The notes beneath the pieces were generated by a model. The model worked only from the letters and a program-made list of their open reading frames with translations, was not told where the DNA came from and made no database searches. A stretch of DNA of 36,444 bases from assembly GCA_946061345.1 (NCBI GenBank), contig CAMGRA010000002.1:1-36444 (forward strand), written 5' to 3'. Position 1 is the first letter of the stretch, and every line of letters starts with the position of its first letter. This DNA is from an uncultured Clostridia bacterium (GTDB taxonomy: Bacteria; Bacillota; Clostridia; Oscillospirales; Oscillospiraceae). Positions 1 to 9,092 of the stretch are shown here, one piece after another. A program made the translations under genes and the position numbers.

Positions 1-1
1 C

Positions 2-634
2 CGGGTGCTGCGGCTGGAAAAAAACTGCGGCCACGGCGCGGCAAGACGGGCGGGATTAGAGGCCTGCCGGTGTGAGCTGGTTGCCCTGATGGATGCCGAC
101 GATATCTGCGTGCCGGAGCGGTTTGCACTGCAGACGGCGGCTTTTGCGGCCCATCCTGAGGCTTGTGTCATCGGCGGACAGATCGAGGAATTTATCGGTA
201 CGCCGCAGCAGACCGTGGGAAAGCGTGTGGTTCCGCTGACAGATGCGGAGATCAAGGCATATATGAAAAAACGCTGTCCTTTCAATCAGGTCACCGTCAT
301 GCTTCGCAAGCAGGCAGTCGGGGAGGCCGGCGGCTATTTGGACTGGTACTGCGACGAGGATTATTATCTTTGGCTCCGGCTATATCTGGCGGGAGGCTGC
401 TTTGCCAACGTACCCGAGACCCTGGTCATGGTCCGCGTTTCCGGGGAAATGTACGCCCGCCGCGGCGGACGGAAGTATTTTCAAAGCGAGGTTCGGCTGC
501 AAAAATATATGTACCGGCAAGGGATCATCACCTTCCCGCAATACTGCGTCAATGTGGTGAAACGATTCATCGTGCAGCTTCTGCTGCCGAACAAATTACG
601 CGGCTGGGTATTCCGCCGCCTGGCACGGGAGTAA
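2..634 (+). CDS. Glycosyltransferase family 2, C-terminal part (5' end outside window)
   Basis: The reading frame is already open at base 2, so the gene begins to the left; 210 codons are visible. It looks like the catalytic core of a GT2 (GT-A fold) glycosyltransferase. Early in the fragment is a pattern typical of the nucleotide-sugar site (ENCGHGAARRAG, then ALMDADD, the DxD-type metal site). Further on is YLDWYCDEDYYLWLR, matching the ED-containing acceptor/base region of the family. The C-terminus is basic and partly hydrophobic (IVQLLLPNKL), which could be membrane-associated. A GTG at base 5 is not a convincing start because the fragment lacks the N-terminal beta-strand of GT2 enzymes. 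It is followed 2 bases later by the cytidylyltransferase gene. The sugar donor cannot be told. Confidence 0.88.
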   Translation, partial: RVLRLEKNCGHGAARRAGLEACRCELVALMDADDICVPERFALQTAAFAAHPEACVIGGQIEEFIGTPQQTVGKRVVPLTDAEIKAYMKKRCPFNQVTVMLRKQAVGEAGGYLDWYCDEDYYLWLRLYLAGGCFANVPETLVMVRVSGEMYARRGGRKYFQSEVRLQKYMYRQGIITFPQYCVNVVKRFIVQLLLPNKLRGWVFRRLARE

Positions 635-636
635 GT

Positions 637-1062
637 ATGGCTGAAAAGAAATACAAAATCGGATATACCGCAGGCGTTTTTGACCTGTTCCACATCGGAC
701 ATTTGAATATCCTCCGGCGCGCCAAAGAATTGTGCGAGGTTCTTATCGTCGGCGTGACGACGGATGAGCTTTGCCTGCAGCGGAAAGGAAAGCACCCTGT
801 TGTCTGCGAGCATGATCGTATGGAGCTTGTCGCTGCCATCCGCTATGTGGACCGGGTGATTGCGCAGAAGGACATGGACAAGCGGAAAGCGGTTCTGGCC
901 TGTCACGCAGACGCGGTATTCGTCGGCTCTGACTGGCAGGGTACACCCGCATGGCAGCAGTACGAACGTGAGCTGGCCGAGATCGGCTGCGACGTGGTGT
1001 ATTTTCCCCATACAGAGGGCGTTTCCTCCTCCATCCTGCGAGAGCGGCTGGAGGCACGATAA
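637..1062 (+). CDS. TagD-like glycerol-3-phosphate (or related) cytidylyltransferase
   Basis: A 141-residue protein, the usual size of TagD-type nucleotidyltransferases, which join CTP to a polyol or alcohol phosphate to give a CDP-activated unit. The N-terminus shows GVFDLFHIGHLNIL with the HxGH nucleotide-binding motif at about residues 19-22. The C-terminus has HTEGVSSSILRERL, the family's RTEGISST-like motif. I chose ATG 637, which directly follows the preceding stop and gives the canonical N-terminus; an in-frame extension back to 163 overlaps the GT2 gene and resembles nothing. Its neighbour is a LicD phosphotransferase, so it probably supplies a CDP-linked donor for phosphodiester decoration of the polysaccharide. 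Glycerol phosphate is likely but not proven; other substrates of this fold are possible. Confidence 0.88.
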   Translation: MAEKKYKIGYTAGVFDLFHIGHLNILRRAKELCEVLIVGVTTDELCLQRKGKHPVVCEHDRMELVAAIRYVDRVIAQKDMDKRKAVLACHADAVFVGSDWQGTPAWQQYERELAEIGCDVVYFPHTEGVSSSILRERLEAR

Positions 1063-1141
1063 GAGGGCTTCCGCCCCAAAGCGGGCGCGGAAGATGCCAC
1101 TGTTTTTAGCGAAAAGACCGACTACAAGGGGATGTGAACAC

Positions 1142-1999
1142 TTGGCTGTTGAGAATTCCGCGAACTCTATCGCCGCGGTTCAGAAAAAGATCCTGGAGAT
1201 CATGCGATATATCGACAGGCTTTGCCGGGGAAACGGCATTACTTACTGCATCATGGGCGGAACGGCCCTGGGGGCGGTCCGCCACGGCGGCTTCATCCCC
1301 TGGGACGACGACCTGGATATTTTTATGACGCCGGACCAGTATGAGAAGTTCCATCGGGTATTCCTTCGGGAAAACAGCGATACCTTTGTGCTGCAGGAAT
1401 GGCGCACGACAAAGCAGTATCTGGAATATGCCAAGGTGCGCATGAACGGCACGACCTTTATCGAGCACTGCTTTTCCGACTGTCCGGAGATGCATCACGG
1501 CATTTACGTGGACATTATGATACTTCACAAGGTGCCGAAAAACCGGCTGGTCCAGCGTCTGGTGTATCTGGAATCCAAATATGTGACTCTCTATGGCCTG
1601 TCCCAGCGCAACTGGCAGCCCAAGACCGGGATGCAGAAAGCCACGCTTCATATGCTGAAGCTGTTGCCCAACCGTTGGCTGGCAAAACGCTGCTACCGGC
1701 GCATCTATCGCTATGATGAGCTGCAGACCGGCTTTGACTACTGCTATTGGATCACCAAGGCCGGCTTCCGACAGGGGTTGTTTGATGCCTCTCTCTTTTC
1801 AGAAGTGAAGGAGATGCCCTTTGAGGATTGCAGCTTTCTTGCGCCGGTTAGGATCGAAGAATACCTCACCTACCGCTACGGTGATTTCAGAAAGCTGCCG
1901 CCGGAAAGCGAACGGATCGCGGCGCTTCACGCGGAAACGGTGGACACGCAGAGAGATTACCGCCTGTATTTTGAAGAGAAGGAGCACTGTGCGGGATAA
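1142..1999 (+). CDS. LicD family phosphotransferase
   Basis: LicD proteins transfer a phospho-alcohol such as phosphocholine from a CDP-activated donor onto a glycan. The family signature is clear: YCIMGGTALGAVRHGGF followed by IPWDDDLDIFM at about residues 33-61, with the DDDLD metal and nucleotide-binding acidic cluster. The rest fits the family in length (285 residues) and in the late motif FEDCSFLAPVRIEEYLTYRYG. The start is uncertain. TTG 1142 has AAGGGG ten bases upstream and gives a short N-terminus before the conserved helix; ATG 1094, in the same frame, is the alternative. The frame is open further upstream but only as a shadow of the previous gene. Next to a TagD-like cytidylyltransferase, the pair may build and transfer one phospho-substituent. 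Confidence 0.88.
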   Translation: MAVENSANSIAAVQKKILEIMRYIDRLCRGNGITYCIMGGTALGAVRHGGFIPWDDDLDIFMTPDQYEKFHRVFLRENSDTFVLQEWRTTKQYLEYAKVRMNGTTFIEHCFSDCPEMHHGIYVDIMILHKVPKNRLVQRLVYLESKYVTLYGLSQRNWQPKTGMQKATLHMLKLLPNRWLAKRCYRRIYRYDELQTGFDYCYWITKAGFRQGLFDASLFSEVKEMPFEDCSFLAPVRIEEYLTYRYGDFRKLPPESERIAALHAETVDTQRDYRLYFEEKEHCAG

Positions 2000-2019
2000 T
2001 TGTTTTCGCAAAACGGCCT

Positions 2020-3276
2020 ATGAAACGAGTACTGATCCTGGGTAATAATTGCCTTTCCCAGAGCAATAACAACGGCAGAACCCTTTCCAATCTGCTGTTG
2101 GGATATCCGAAAGATAAGCTGGCGCAGTTCTGCCTGCTGGACGGTGCGCCGGATTTCGAACGCTGCGAGCGCTATTTTGTGGTCTCCGACCGGGAGGCTC
2201 TGGACGCTCTGCTACATTTGCGCCGCGTGGGAAGACGGCTGACGGAGACCGACGCGGCTAAGCTCATCGCGCCCAGAAGAAGCATCAGGAACCGCAATGC
2301 GCTGACCATGCTTTTACGGGAAGCGGTCTGGCGCAGCGGACTGTGGAAGCGGGGTGGCTTCCGGAAATTTGTGGAGGAATTCCATCCTGAGGTCATTTTG
2401 CTTCAGGCGGGGGATTGCGCGTTTATGCTCCGCCTGGCAAGGCTTCTGGCGAAAAAATACCATATCCCGCTGGTGATCTACAACAGCGAGAGTGACTATT
2501 TCAAGGACCACGACTATTTCCGCGCCAGGGGCATTGCACATCTTTGCTACCCGCTGTTCCGGCGGATGCTTCGCAGGGAATTCAGAAAGACGATGCAGGC
2601 TGCAAGCTATGCGGTCTATCTCTGCGATGAGTTGAAAACGGCTTACGATGCCGAATTTGACTGCCCGTCGGAGGTCATCTACACGGCGACACGGCTTCAG
2701 CCTGTGAATAAGCCTCTGACCGGACCGCTGTCGGCGGTGTATCTGGGGAATCTGGGCCTGTGCAGGCATGAGAGCCTGATCGAACTGGCTCGGACGCTGC
2801 AGAGGATTGAGCCCGGGGCGTTGCTTCATATCTACGGCAGAGCCCCCAACGACACGGTGGAACAGGCTCTGCGCTCCTGCGGCGCGATACAGCTTCACGG
2901 CTTTGTCCCCTATGACGAGGTCCGCCGCGTAATGTCGGAGGCAGTGCTTCTGGTCCACGCGGAGAATTTTTCCGAGCTTTACAGAAAAGAATTACTATAT
3001 GCATTTTCGACAAAAATACCCGATTGCCTGGCAAGCGGAAGCTGTTTTCTGCTCTACGCGCCGTCGGAACTGGCGGCAACAAAGTACCTGCTGAAAACGG
3101 AATCAGCCTACGTAGCGACAGACAAGGCGCAGCTTGAGACATATTTGCGCCTGCTGCATGAGCAGCCGGAGGCAAGAAAAAGATATCTGGAGCGCGCCGG
3201 GGCTGTGGTGGAGGAAAACCACAACGCGGTAAAGAACGCTGCGCGTTTCTGCGCGATCCTGAACAGCAGGCTTTGA
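2020..3276 (+). CDS. Glycosyltransferase, GT-B fold (GT4-like)
   Basis: A 418-residue protein with two Rossmann-like halves. The N-terminus MKRVLILGNNCLSQSNNNGRT resembles acceptor-domain starts of GT4-like enzymes that carry a flexible NxxGR loop. The C-terminal half has LSAVYLGNLGL, LHIYGRAP, IQLHGFVPYDEV and a late segment, KIPDCLASGSCFLLYAPSE, which resembles the donor-binding end of GT4 enzymes (EALASGxPV). The usual E-x7-E motif is not clearly conserved, so donor and mechanism are uncertain. The ribosome binding site is weak. It sits 20 bases after the LicD gene and 18 bases before the EpsG-like gene within the polysaccharide operon. Confidence 0.8.
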   Translation: MKRVLILGNNCLSQSNNNGRTLSNLLLGYPKDKLAQFCLLDGAPDFERCERYFVVSDREALDALLHLRRVGRRLTETDAAKLIAPRRSIRNRNALTMLLREAVWRSGLWKRGGFRKFVEEFHPEVILLQAGDCAFMLRLARLLAKKYHIPLVIYNSESDYFKDHDYFRARGIAHLCYPLFRRMLRREFRKTMQAASYAVYLCDELKTAYDAEFDCPSEVIYTATRLQPVNKPLTGPLSAVYLGNLGLCRHESLIELARTLQRIEPGALLHIYGRAPNDTVEQALRSCGAIQLHGFVPYDEVRRVMSEAVLLVHAENFSELYRKELLYAFSTKIPDCLASGSCFLLYAPSELAATKYLLKTESAYVATDKAQLETYLRLLHEQPEARKRYLERAGAVVEENHNAVKNAARFCAILNSRL

Positions 3277-3294
3277 AGGCCAAACGAGATCAAC

Positions 3295-4377
3295 GTGGTG
3301 AAAGGTATGACAGTATATTTTGCGGTTATTTTCCTGATTGCATTATTCTCAATTCTATACAGCGCCCGCTGCAAGACGGAAAAGACCAGAAACACGCTGT
3401 TGTGCTGGACGGTTTTTTTCCTGCTGTTTCTTCTCCTGGCCCTGCGAAACGAAAATATGGGCGCCGATCTGCTGAACAAGGACATGACCGGCGGCTATCT
3501 GGTGGCCTATGACGAATTGGCTGATAAGCCCTGGGGGGTCATTTTTGACGGCTATCTGAACTATGAGGCGGGCTATATCCTCCTGAATAAGCTGGTCGCC
3601 CTGCTATCCGGTGGAAACCGGCAGATATTCCTGGCCGTTTGCGCCCTTGGCTCTATGCTGCCCGTGGCCTACATGATCTACTGCAACAGTGATACACCGG
3701 CCTTTTCTTTCTTGATTTACATGGGCCTGCCTGTGTTTCTGCTGCTGTATTCCGGCCTGCGGCAGAGTCTGGCCATCGGTCTGACCTTCCTTTCTGTCCG
3801 CTATATCCAAAAACGGAAGCCTATCCCGTTCATCCTGCTGATCCTGGCTGCGGCTCAGTTCCATTATTCCGCCTACCTTTTCCTGATTGCTTACCCGATC
3901 TATTATCTGCGGATGAATACGTCACTGCGGGTCGTGTCGGTGTTTTCGCTCCCGGTGGTCTTTTTGCTCCGTTATCCTCTCTTTTCCATTTTAAGCAAGC
4001 TGCTGAAACAGAATGCGGCCGTGGAGGACAACGGTGCGATTACACTGTTCCTGGTGTTTTTTGCCATCTATTTTTTCTGCTTTATATTTACCAACGAGAG
4101 CGAAGAACAAACCGGCTATATCAACCTGTTTTTCCTTGCCTGTTTCTGTCAGGCCTTTGGCGGCGTGAACTCCATCGCGCTGCGAATGGGCTATTACTTT
4201 ATGATGCCGCTGGTGCTGCTGCTTCCAAAGGTGGACGGCAGTATGCGGGTGGAGCAGGAACGCAAGCTGGCTAAAATCGTGATTTTGGCCTGCTTTGTGC
4301 TCTACGGGCTTTACGCCATTTCCAGCTCAAAATGGGCGGAGGCAAATCCCTACTATTGGTTTTGGGAAACGGTCTGA
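3295..4377 (+). CDS. EpsG/Wzy-like polysaccharide polymerase, membrane protein
   Basis: A 360-residue, very hydrophobic protein with roughly ten predicted membrane helices (for example ILYS-flanked residues 8-22, LLCWTVFFLLFLLLALR, FLVFFAIYFFCFIF and IVILACFVLYGLYAI). The arrangement LALRNENMGADLLNKDMTGGY after the second helix, then LLYSGLRQSLAIGLTFLSVRYI and LAAAQFHYSAYLFLIAYPIYY, is characteristic of the EpsG family. These proteins probably polymerise repeat units at the outer face of the membrane. Start choice is uncertain among GTG 3295, GTG 3298 and ATG 3307, since none has a strong upstream Shine-Dalgarno. Together with the flippase at 9093 this suggests a Wzx/Wzy-type export route. 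Confidence 0.83.
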   Translation: MVKGMTVYFAVIFLIALFSILYSARCKTEKTRNTLLCWTVFFLLFLLLALRNENMGADLLNKDMTGGYLVAYDELADKPWGVIFDGYLNYEAGYILLNKLVALLSGGNRQIFLAVCALGSMLPVAYMIYCNSDTPAFSFLIYMGLPVFLLLYSGLRQSLAIGLTFLSVRYIQKRKPIPFILLILAAAQFHYSAYLFLIAYPIYYLRMNTSLRVVSVFSLPVVFLLRYPLFSILSKLLKQNAAVEDNGAITLFLVFFAIYFFCFIFTNESEEQTGYINLFFLACFCQAFGGVNSIALRMGYYFMMPLVLLLPKVDGSMRVEQERKLAKIVILACFVLYGLYAISSSKWAEANPYYWFWETV

Positions 4378-4409
4378 CCGCCGGGAAAGAAGAGAGCGTG
4401 GTGTGAAAT

Positions 4410-5615
4410 ATGAAAATCGTTGCGATCAATTCCTGTACCTACGGCAGCACCGGAAGTATCATGCAGAGCATCGCGCAGACAGCCATTACCCATGGCCATA
4501 CGGCCTATATTGCCTTTCCCGACGGGAGGCACAGGGAGCGCAACCGTCTGGCATGCCGGGACCTTCCGGCGATTCCCTTCAGCAGCCGGTTTTCCGAGAG
4601 CTTTCACCTGCTGGCTGACCGTCTGACGGGCTTCAACGGCTGCTTTTCCGTGTTTTCCACAGCGGCGCTTCTGCGTAAGCTGGACAAGCTGCAGCCGGAC
4701 CTGCTCCATCTGCACAATCTGCATAATTGTTACATCAATCTGCCCATGCTGTTCCGCTATATCAAAAAACGTCACCTCCGGGTGGTGTGGACCCTCCACG
4801 ACTGCTGGGCCTTCACCGGCCACTGCCCCCATTTTGACGGTATCGGCTGCGATAAATGGCAGACGGGCTGTGAGCACTGTCCCCAGTACAGGCGCTATCC
4901 CCAAAGCCTGGTCGACCGGTCAAAAGCCATGTACCGCCGGAAGAAAAACTGGTTTACCGGGGTAGAGGATTTGACCATTGTCACGCCCTCTGCCTGGCTG
5001 GCGGAGCTGGCTGAACGCTCCTTCCTGGGGGACTATCCCATTCGGGTCATCCCTAACGGTATCGACCTGTCCGTTTTCCGCCCGACGGGAACGAATAAAG
5101 AGCGACGGAAGGATAGATTTGTCATTCTGGGTGTTGCCGCCGCCTGGTCGGAGGCGAAGGGCCTGGATGTCTATATAGAACTGGCAAAACGTCTGGAGGA
5201 TCGCTTTCAGATCGTCCTGGCGGGCACTGATGAAGAAGTGGACCGCAAACTGCCGGGCAACATTATCTCTATCCGGCGGACTGCCGACCCTCATAAATTG
5301 GCAGAGCTATACACCGCTGCCGACCTGTTTGTCAACGCAACGCGGCAGGACAATTACCCGACGGTGAATCTGGAGGCGCTCGCTTGCGGTACACCGGTTT
5401 TGACTTTTCGTACCGGCGGCAGTCCTGAGGCCATTGACGCCGAGTGCGGTATGACTGTCGAAAGGAACGATATCAATGCTCTGGAGCAGGCCATCCGAAG
5501 AATCGCGGAGGTAAGCCCGTTTGTGCCGGAGGCCTGCATTCGCCGCGCACAGGAATTTGCTGCGGAGCACCAATTTGAAAAATACGTGAAACTGTATGAG
5601 GCAGGTGCGACATGA
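4410..5615 (+). CDS. Glycosyltransferase family 4 (GT-B)
   Basis: A 401-residue retaining-type transferase. The N-terminal half has MKIVAINSCTYGSTGSIM with the glycine-rich acceptor loop, then LLHLHNLHNCYINLPML. A cysteine-rich segment follows (HCPHFDGIGCDKWQTGCEHC), typical of a GT4 subgroup seen in exopolysaccharide loci such as WcaC-like proteins. The hinge region reads TPSAWLAE and VIPNGIDLSVFRP. The donor site NYPTVNLEALACGTPVLTF near residues 313-331 carries the E-x7-E spacing expected for sugar-nucleotide binding. It overlaps the next gene by four bases (ATGA), indicating translational coupling. Donor sugar unknown. Confidence 0.9.
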   Translation: MKIVAINSCTYGSTGSIMQSIAQTAITHGHTAYIAFPDGRHRERNRLACRDLPAIPFSSRFSESFHLLADRLTGFNGCFSVFSTAALLRKLDKLQPDLLHLHNLHNCYINLPMLFRYIKKRHLRVVWTLHDCWAFTGHCPHFDGIGCDKWQTGCEHCPQYRRYPQSLVDRSKAMYRRKKNWFTGVEDLTIVTPSAWLAELAERSFLGDYPIRVIPNGIDLSVFRPTGTNKERRKDRFVILGVAAAWSEAKGLDVYIELAKRLEDRFQIVLAGTDEEVDRKLPGNIISIRRTADPHKLAELYTAADLFVNATRQDNYPTVNLEALACGTPVLTFRTGGSPEAIDAECGMTVERNDINALEQAIRRIAEVSPFVPEACIRRAQEFAAEHQFEKYVKLYEAGAT

Positions 5616-6778
5616 GAATCGTTTTTGCTTCCAATTTCATGAATCACCATCAGATGCCGCTGGCAAAGGCGTTCTCTGCCATGAGGGATGTGGAATTCAC
5701 CTTTGTCGCCGCAGAGCCTGTCCCTGCAGAGCGCAGGAAGTTGGGCTACCATGACATGAATCACGCCGCACCCTTTATTCTCTGCGCCTATGAAAGCGAA
5801 GAAGCGCACCGGTGTGCTGTCGAGCTGTGCGAAGCCTGCGACGTTCTGATCTACGGCAGCGCACCCGGGGAATTCTACCGGCACCGTCAGAGAAAGGGCA
5901 AGCTGACCTTCCGCTATTCCGAACGCGTGTATAAGGAGCCGTGCCCCCGGTATGAGATACCTATGCGCACCGTCTGCTATTTCTTCCGCTACACGCTGTG
6001 CAGGAAGCTCTATCTGCTTTGTGCCAGCGCATATACGGCGGGAGACTACAGAAAAACCGGGACCTTCCGCGGCAGAGCCTACAAGTGGGGATATTTTCCG
6101 GAAGTGACGGAATACGCGGATATTGCCGCGCTGGTGACGCAAAAAAAACCTGCGTCTCTTTTGTGGGCAGGCAGGCTGATCGGCTGGAAGCACCCGGAGG
6201 CTGCGATCCTTGCGGCAAAAAAGCTGAAAGAAACGGGTACCAGCTTCTCACTGAACATCATCGGCACCGGCGAGATGGAAACGAAGCTGCGGACGATGAT
6301 TGCCGAAGCCGGTCTGGAGGAACAGGTGCATTTGCTTGGCCCCATGCCGCCGGAGCAGGTGCGCAGGTATATGGAGTCCTCCGAGATCTTTCTGCTCACC
6401 TCTGACCGCAATGAGGGCTGGGGCGCGGTGCTGAACGAGGCGATGAACAGCGGCTGTGCCGTTGTGGCGAGCCATGCCGTCGGCTCAGTACCGTTTCTGA
6501 TCCATCATAAAGAGAACGGTCTGATCTATCGAGACGGGGACACGGATATGCTTTTCCGCCGCATCCAATGGCTGTTGGAGCGTCCTGACGCACGGGAAGC
6601 AATGGGAAAACACGCCTATGACACCCTGCGGGAGGAATGGAATCCCAAAATGGCGGCGAGTCGATTTGTCTCCCTTTCCCGCGCGATCCTGAACGGGGAG
6701 GGCAGACCGAAGCCCTTTGACGGCGGCGTTTGCAGCGAGGCTAAGCCGATCCCGGAAGAATGGTTGGAGGAAACATGA
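5612..6778 (+). CDS. Glycosyltransferase, GT4-like (GT-B)
   Basis: A 388-residue transferase. The C-terminal domain is canonical: SLLWAGRLIGWKHPEAAI, NIIGTGEMETKLR, VHLLGPMPPEQVRRYMESS, and the donor-binding NEGWGAVLNEAMNSGCAVV. The N-terminal half starts MRIVFASNFMNHHQMPLA, a form often seen in enzymes that accept lipid-linked sugars. The start overlaps the previous stop by four bases and its own end overlaps the next start by four, so it is translated as part of a tight operon. The last 20 residues are acidic and trail beyond the normal fold. The donor sugar cannot be inferred. Confidence 0.88.
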   Translation: MRIVFASNFMNHHQMPLAKAFSAMRDVEFTFVAAEPVPAERRKLGYHDMNHAAPFILCAYESEEAHRCAVELCEACDVLIYGSAPGEFYRHRQRKGKLTFRYSERVYKEPCPRYEIPMRTVCYFFRYTLCRKLYLLCASAYTAGDYRKTGTFRGRAYKWGYFPEVTEYADIAALVTQKKPASLLWAGRLIGWKHPEAAILAAKKLKETGTSFSLNIIGTGEMETKLRTMIAEAGLEEQVHLLGPMPPEQVRRYMESSEIFLLTSDRNEGWGAVLNEAMNSGCAVVASHAVGSVPFLIHHKENGLIYRDGDTDMLFRRIQWLLERPDAREAMGKHAYDTLREEWNPKMAASRFVSLSRAILNGEGRPKPFDGGVCSEAKPIPEEWLEET

Positions 6779-7812
6779 AGCTTTTGGTCAGCGTTATCAT
6801 TCCTGTTTTTAACACAGAACGGTATCTGCGCGGCTGCCTGGACTCGGTATGCGCCCAGAGTTGGCGGGATTTGGAGCTCATCCTTGTGGATGACGGTTCA
6901 ACTGACGGCTCCGGTGTTATCTGCGATGAATACGCAGCACACGATGCTCGTGTTCGTGTGCTGCACCAGGAAAACAGCGGCGTTTGTGCCGCACGCAACG
7001 CAGGTTTGCAGATGGCCGCGGGCCGCTATGTCTGCTTTGTCGACAGCGACGACAGACTGGCGGAAAACGCGGTCGCCGACCTGGTCAGCGCAGCACTGCG
7101 CAGTGGTGCGTCCTATATTGGGGAGTTTCCCCAAAAGCAAAATACAGACGAAACTGTAATCGACGTTCAAAAAAAGCCAATGGAATTGCTTCATTACCTT
7201 TCCACCGGCACGTCCGCTTCCTCCTGCGCGAAGCTGTTTGAGCTTTCTGTCATCCGGGCGCATGGCCTTTGTTTTGACACAGAACTGAAATGCTCAGAGG
7301 ACGCGCTGTTTAACCGGCAGTATCTTTGCTGCTGTGACCGGCTGTGTCTGATACCCGAAACGATCTATACGATCAATGCAGAGAATCCCGTATCTCTCTC
7401 TAAAAAAGGCTATCCCGAATTCAGCCGTTATTTTGCAAAAAAGCTGAAAGTGCTGGAGGAGCTGACGCAGCGCTTGAGCATCACACAGGCGCAGAGAGAG
7501 GAGTTTCTCTCCTACCGCGCCGTCCACGGTATCCGCATCAGTGTTCGCCATTACTTCACCTGCTTACCGGTGGAAGCGGAAAGGCTTGTCACCGAAGCGA
7601 CAGCCCAATTGCTGCCCTGGGTGCGCTTTGATACGGTGCCCTGGGACCGGGAACTGCAGATTTGGTGGCAGCACCACCGCCGGGAACTGGAACAGGGGGA
7701 GTTTCGGACCTTTCTGAAGAGGACGCGGCGGGAGACCTTGATCGAAAAGCAGCGGGCTAAGCTGGCAAGGAGAGTCAGGGCCTTACAGAAAAGAATTACC
7801 GCTGCTCGGTAG
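6775..7812 (+). CDS. Glycosyltransferase family 2 (GT-A)
   Basis: A 345-residue inverting-type transferase. It begins MKLLVSVIIPVFNTERYL and continues with ELILVDDGSTDGSGVICDEY (first aspartate pair), ENSGVCAARNAGLQMAAGRY and FVDSDD (the DxD-type metal site near residues 89-94). A KCSEDALFN segment near 166-174 provides the ED motif of the catalytic region. ATG 6775 was chosen because GGAGG lies five bases upstream and the protein then starts exactly at the first strand of the fold. The frame extends 15 bases further into the previous gene without a better start. The C-terminal 40 residues are strongly basic and may contact the membrane. Part of the polysaccharide operon. Confidence 0.92.
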   Translation: MKLLVSVIIPVFNTERYLRGCLDSVCAQSWRDLELILVDDGSTDGSGVICDEYAAHDARVRVLHQENSGVCAARNAGLQMAAGRYVCFVDSDDRLAENAVADLVSAALRSGASYIGEFPQKQNTDETVIDVQKKPMELLHYLSTGTSASSCAKLFELSVIRAHGLCFDTELKCSEDALFNRQYLCCCDRLCLIPETIYTINAENPVSLSKKGYPEFSRYFAKKLKVLEELTQRLSITQAQREEFLSYRAVHGIRISVRHYFTCLPVEAERLVTEATAQLLPWVRFDTVPWDRELQIWWQHHRRELEQGEFRTFLKRTRRETLIEKQRAKLARRVRALQKRITAAR

Positions 7813-7859
7813 AAGACACGTGATACCGTCGAATTACACGATCTCAGGGGCAAGACACT

Positions 7860-9092
7860 ATGAGGAATATCCTGTTTTTATTGAATATGTATCTGCCAAA
7901 CGCGGACCCAAACGGGGTTTGCTGCAGTCATGTGGCGGAAGCATTGGCACGTCAGGACTATCATGTGCTGGTCGCTGCCCACGAGCAGCCGGATGCAGCG
8001 GAGCTTGAGGTGATCAACGGCGTCGAGGTATTCCGGCTACACCGCAGCTGGCCTGTTAAGAAGCAGAGTCATGCGATTAACGGCGTTATGACTTACTGCA
8101 AATTGCTTTGGCCATGGTACCGCTATCCCTACACCACAGACTGGAAAGGCGTCGCCGACATGACTGCCGTCGCAGAGAAGCTCATAAAGGAAAAAAGCAT
8201 TGACACGCTGATCTGCGTATCTTTCCCGACAGAATCCCTGAACGCGGGGGCGTTATTGAAAAAGAAATTCCCCAATCTCAGGTGCTATGGATATCTGCTT
8301 GACTCCTTTTCCGCCGGGTTCTGTCCCAGATTTCTTCCTCGCAGCCTTGTCCGGCACAGGAAGCAAAAGTGGGAAGAGCGGCTGTTGGAACCAATGGATG
8401 GTGTGCTGCTGATGGAATCCGGCAGAGACCACTATGAAAAAAACTGTCGCCGTATGCCCTGGTACGGGAAAGCACGTTACTGCGATATCCCGGCTGTGGT
8501 GCCGCCGGCGGGACAGCCGGTGAGGGCGGAAGACCCGCAGACCGTGACGATCTGCTTCACGGGCACGATGCTGACCCATACCCGGACACCCGACTACTTT
8601 CTGGAACTGCTGAAAAGGCTCAGGGGTATTCGGATCAAGGCTGTGTTTGCGGGATATACCAACTGCGCCCCGGACCTGTCCGCCTTTTCGGAGGACAGCA
8701 ATATCTCCGTGCATATGCTCGGTCAGGTCAGCCATGAAGCTGTCAGCGGCCTTTTGTCGGAGGCGTCGATGCTGCTGAATCTCGGAAATAAAAACGCCGC
8801 ACTGACGCCGAGCAAGATCTTTGAATATATGTCCTACGGCAAGCCGATCATTTCCACATTTTGCGTCGATAACGATAGCAGCGCGACGTATTTGAGAAGA
8901 TATCCCTGTGCGTTGCTGCTGGACGAAAGAGACGCTGATCTGGATGGGGCGGCAGAGCGGCTGAGGCGGTTTATCCTTGACAACCGGAATACCGTGATCC
9001 CCTACGGGGAGACGGAACGGCGGTTTTACGGCAATACGCCGTCTGCAACCATCGAAGCGCTGAAAGAACTGGAAGAAAAGGCAGGCAAATAG
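7860..9092 (+). CDS. Glycosyltransferase, GT4-like (GT-B)
   Basis: A 410-residue protein starting MRNILFLLNMYLPNADPNG, with CSHVAEALARQDYHV as the first helix of the acceptor domain. The second half has TVTICFTGTMLTHTRTPDY and KAVFAGYTNCAPDL. The donor-site-like segment ALTPSKIFEYMSYGKPIIS replaces the more usual E-x7-E pattern and resembles the KxxEYMAxGKPVI form common in this group. A 47-base gap separates it from the previous gene, with AGGGG about ten bases before the ATG. It abuts the flippase gene directly (TAG then ATG). Donor and acceptor unknown. Confidence 0.85.
   Translation: MRNILFLLNMYLPNADPNGVCCSHVAEALARQDYHVLVAAHEQPDAAELEVINGVEVFRLHRSWPVKKQSHAINGVMTYCKLLWPWYRYPYTTDWKGVADMTAVAEKLIKEKSIDTLICVSFPTESLNAGALLKKKFPNLRCYGYLLDSFSAGFCPRFLPRSLVRHRKQKWEERLLEPMDGVLLMESGRDHYEKNCRRMPWYGKARYCDIPAVVPPAGQPVRAEDPQTVTICFTGTMLTHTRTPDYFLELLKRLRGIRIKAVFAGYTNCAPDLSAFSEDSNISVHMLGQVSHEAVSGLLSEASMLLNLGNKNAALTPSKIFEYMSYGKPIISTFCVDNDSSATYLRRYPCALLLDERDADLDGAAERLRRFILDNRNTVIPYGETERRFYGNTPSATIEALKELEEKAGK

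Noticed and set aside
163-636. N-terminal extension of the TagD-like gene
   Set aside because: Runs through the GT2 gene in another frame and adds no domain; ATG 637 gives the family N-terminus.
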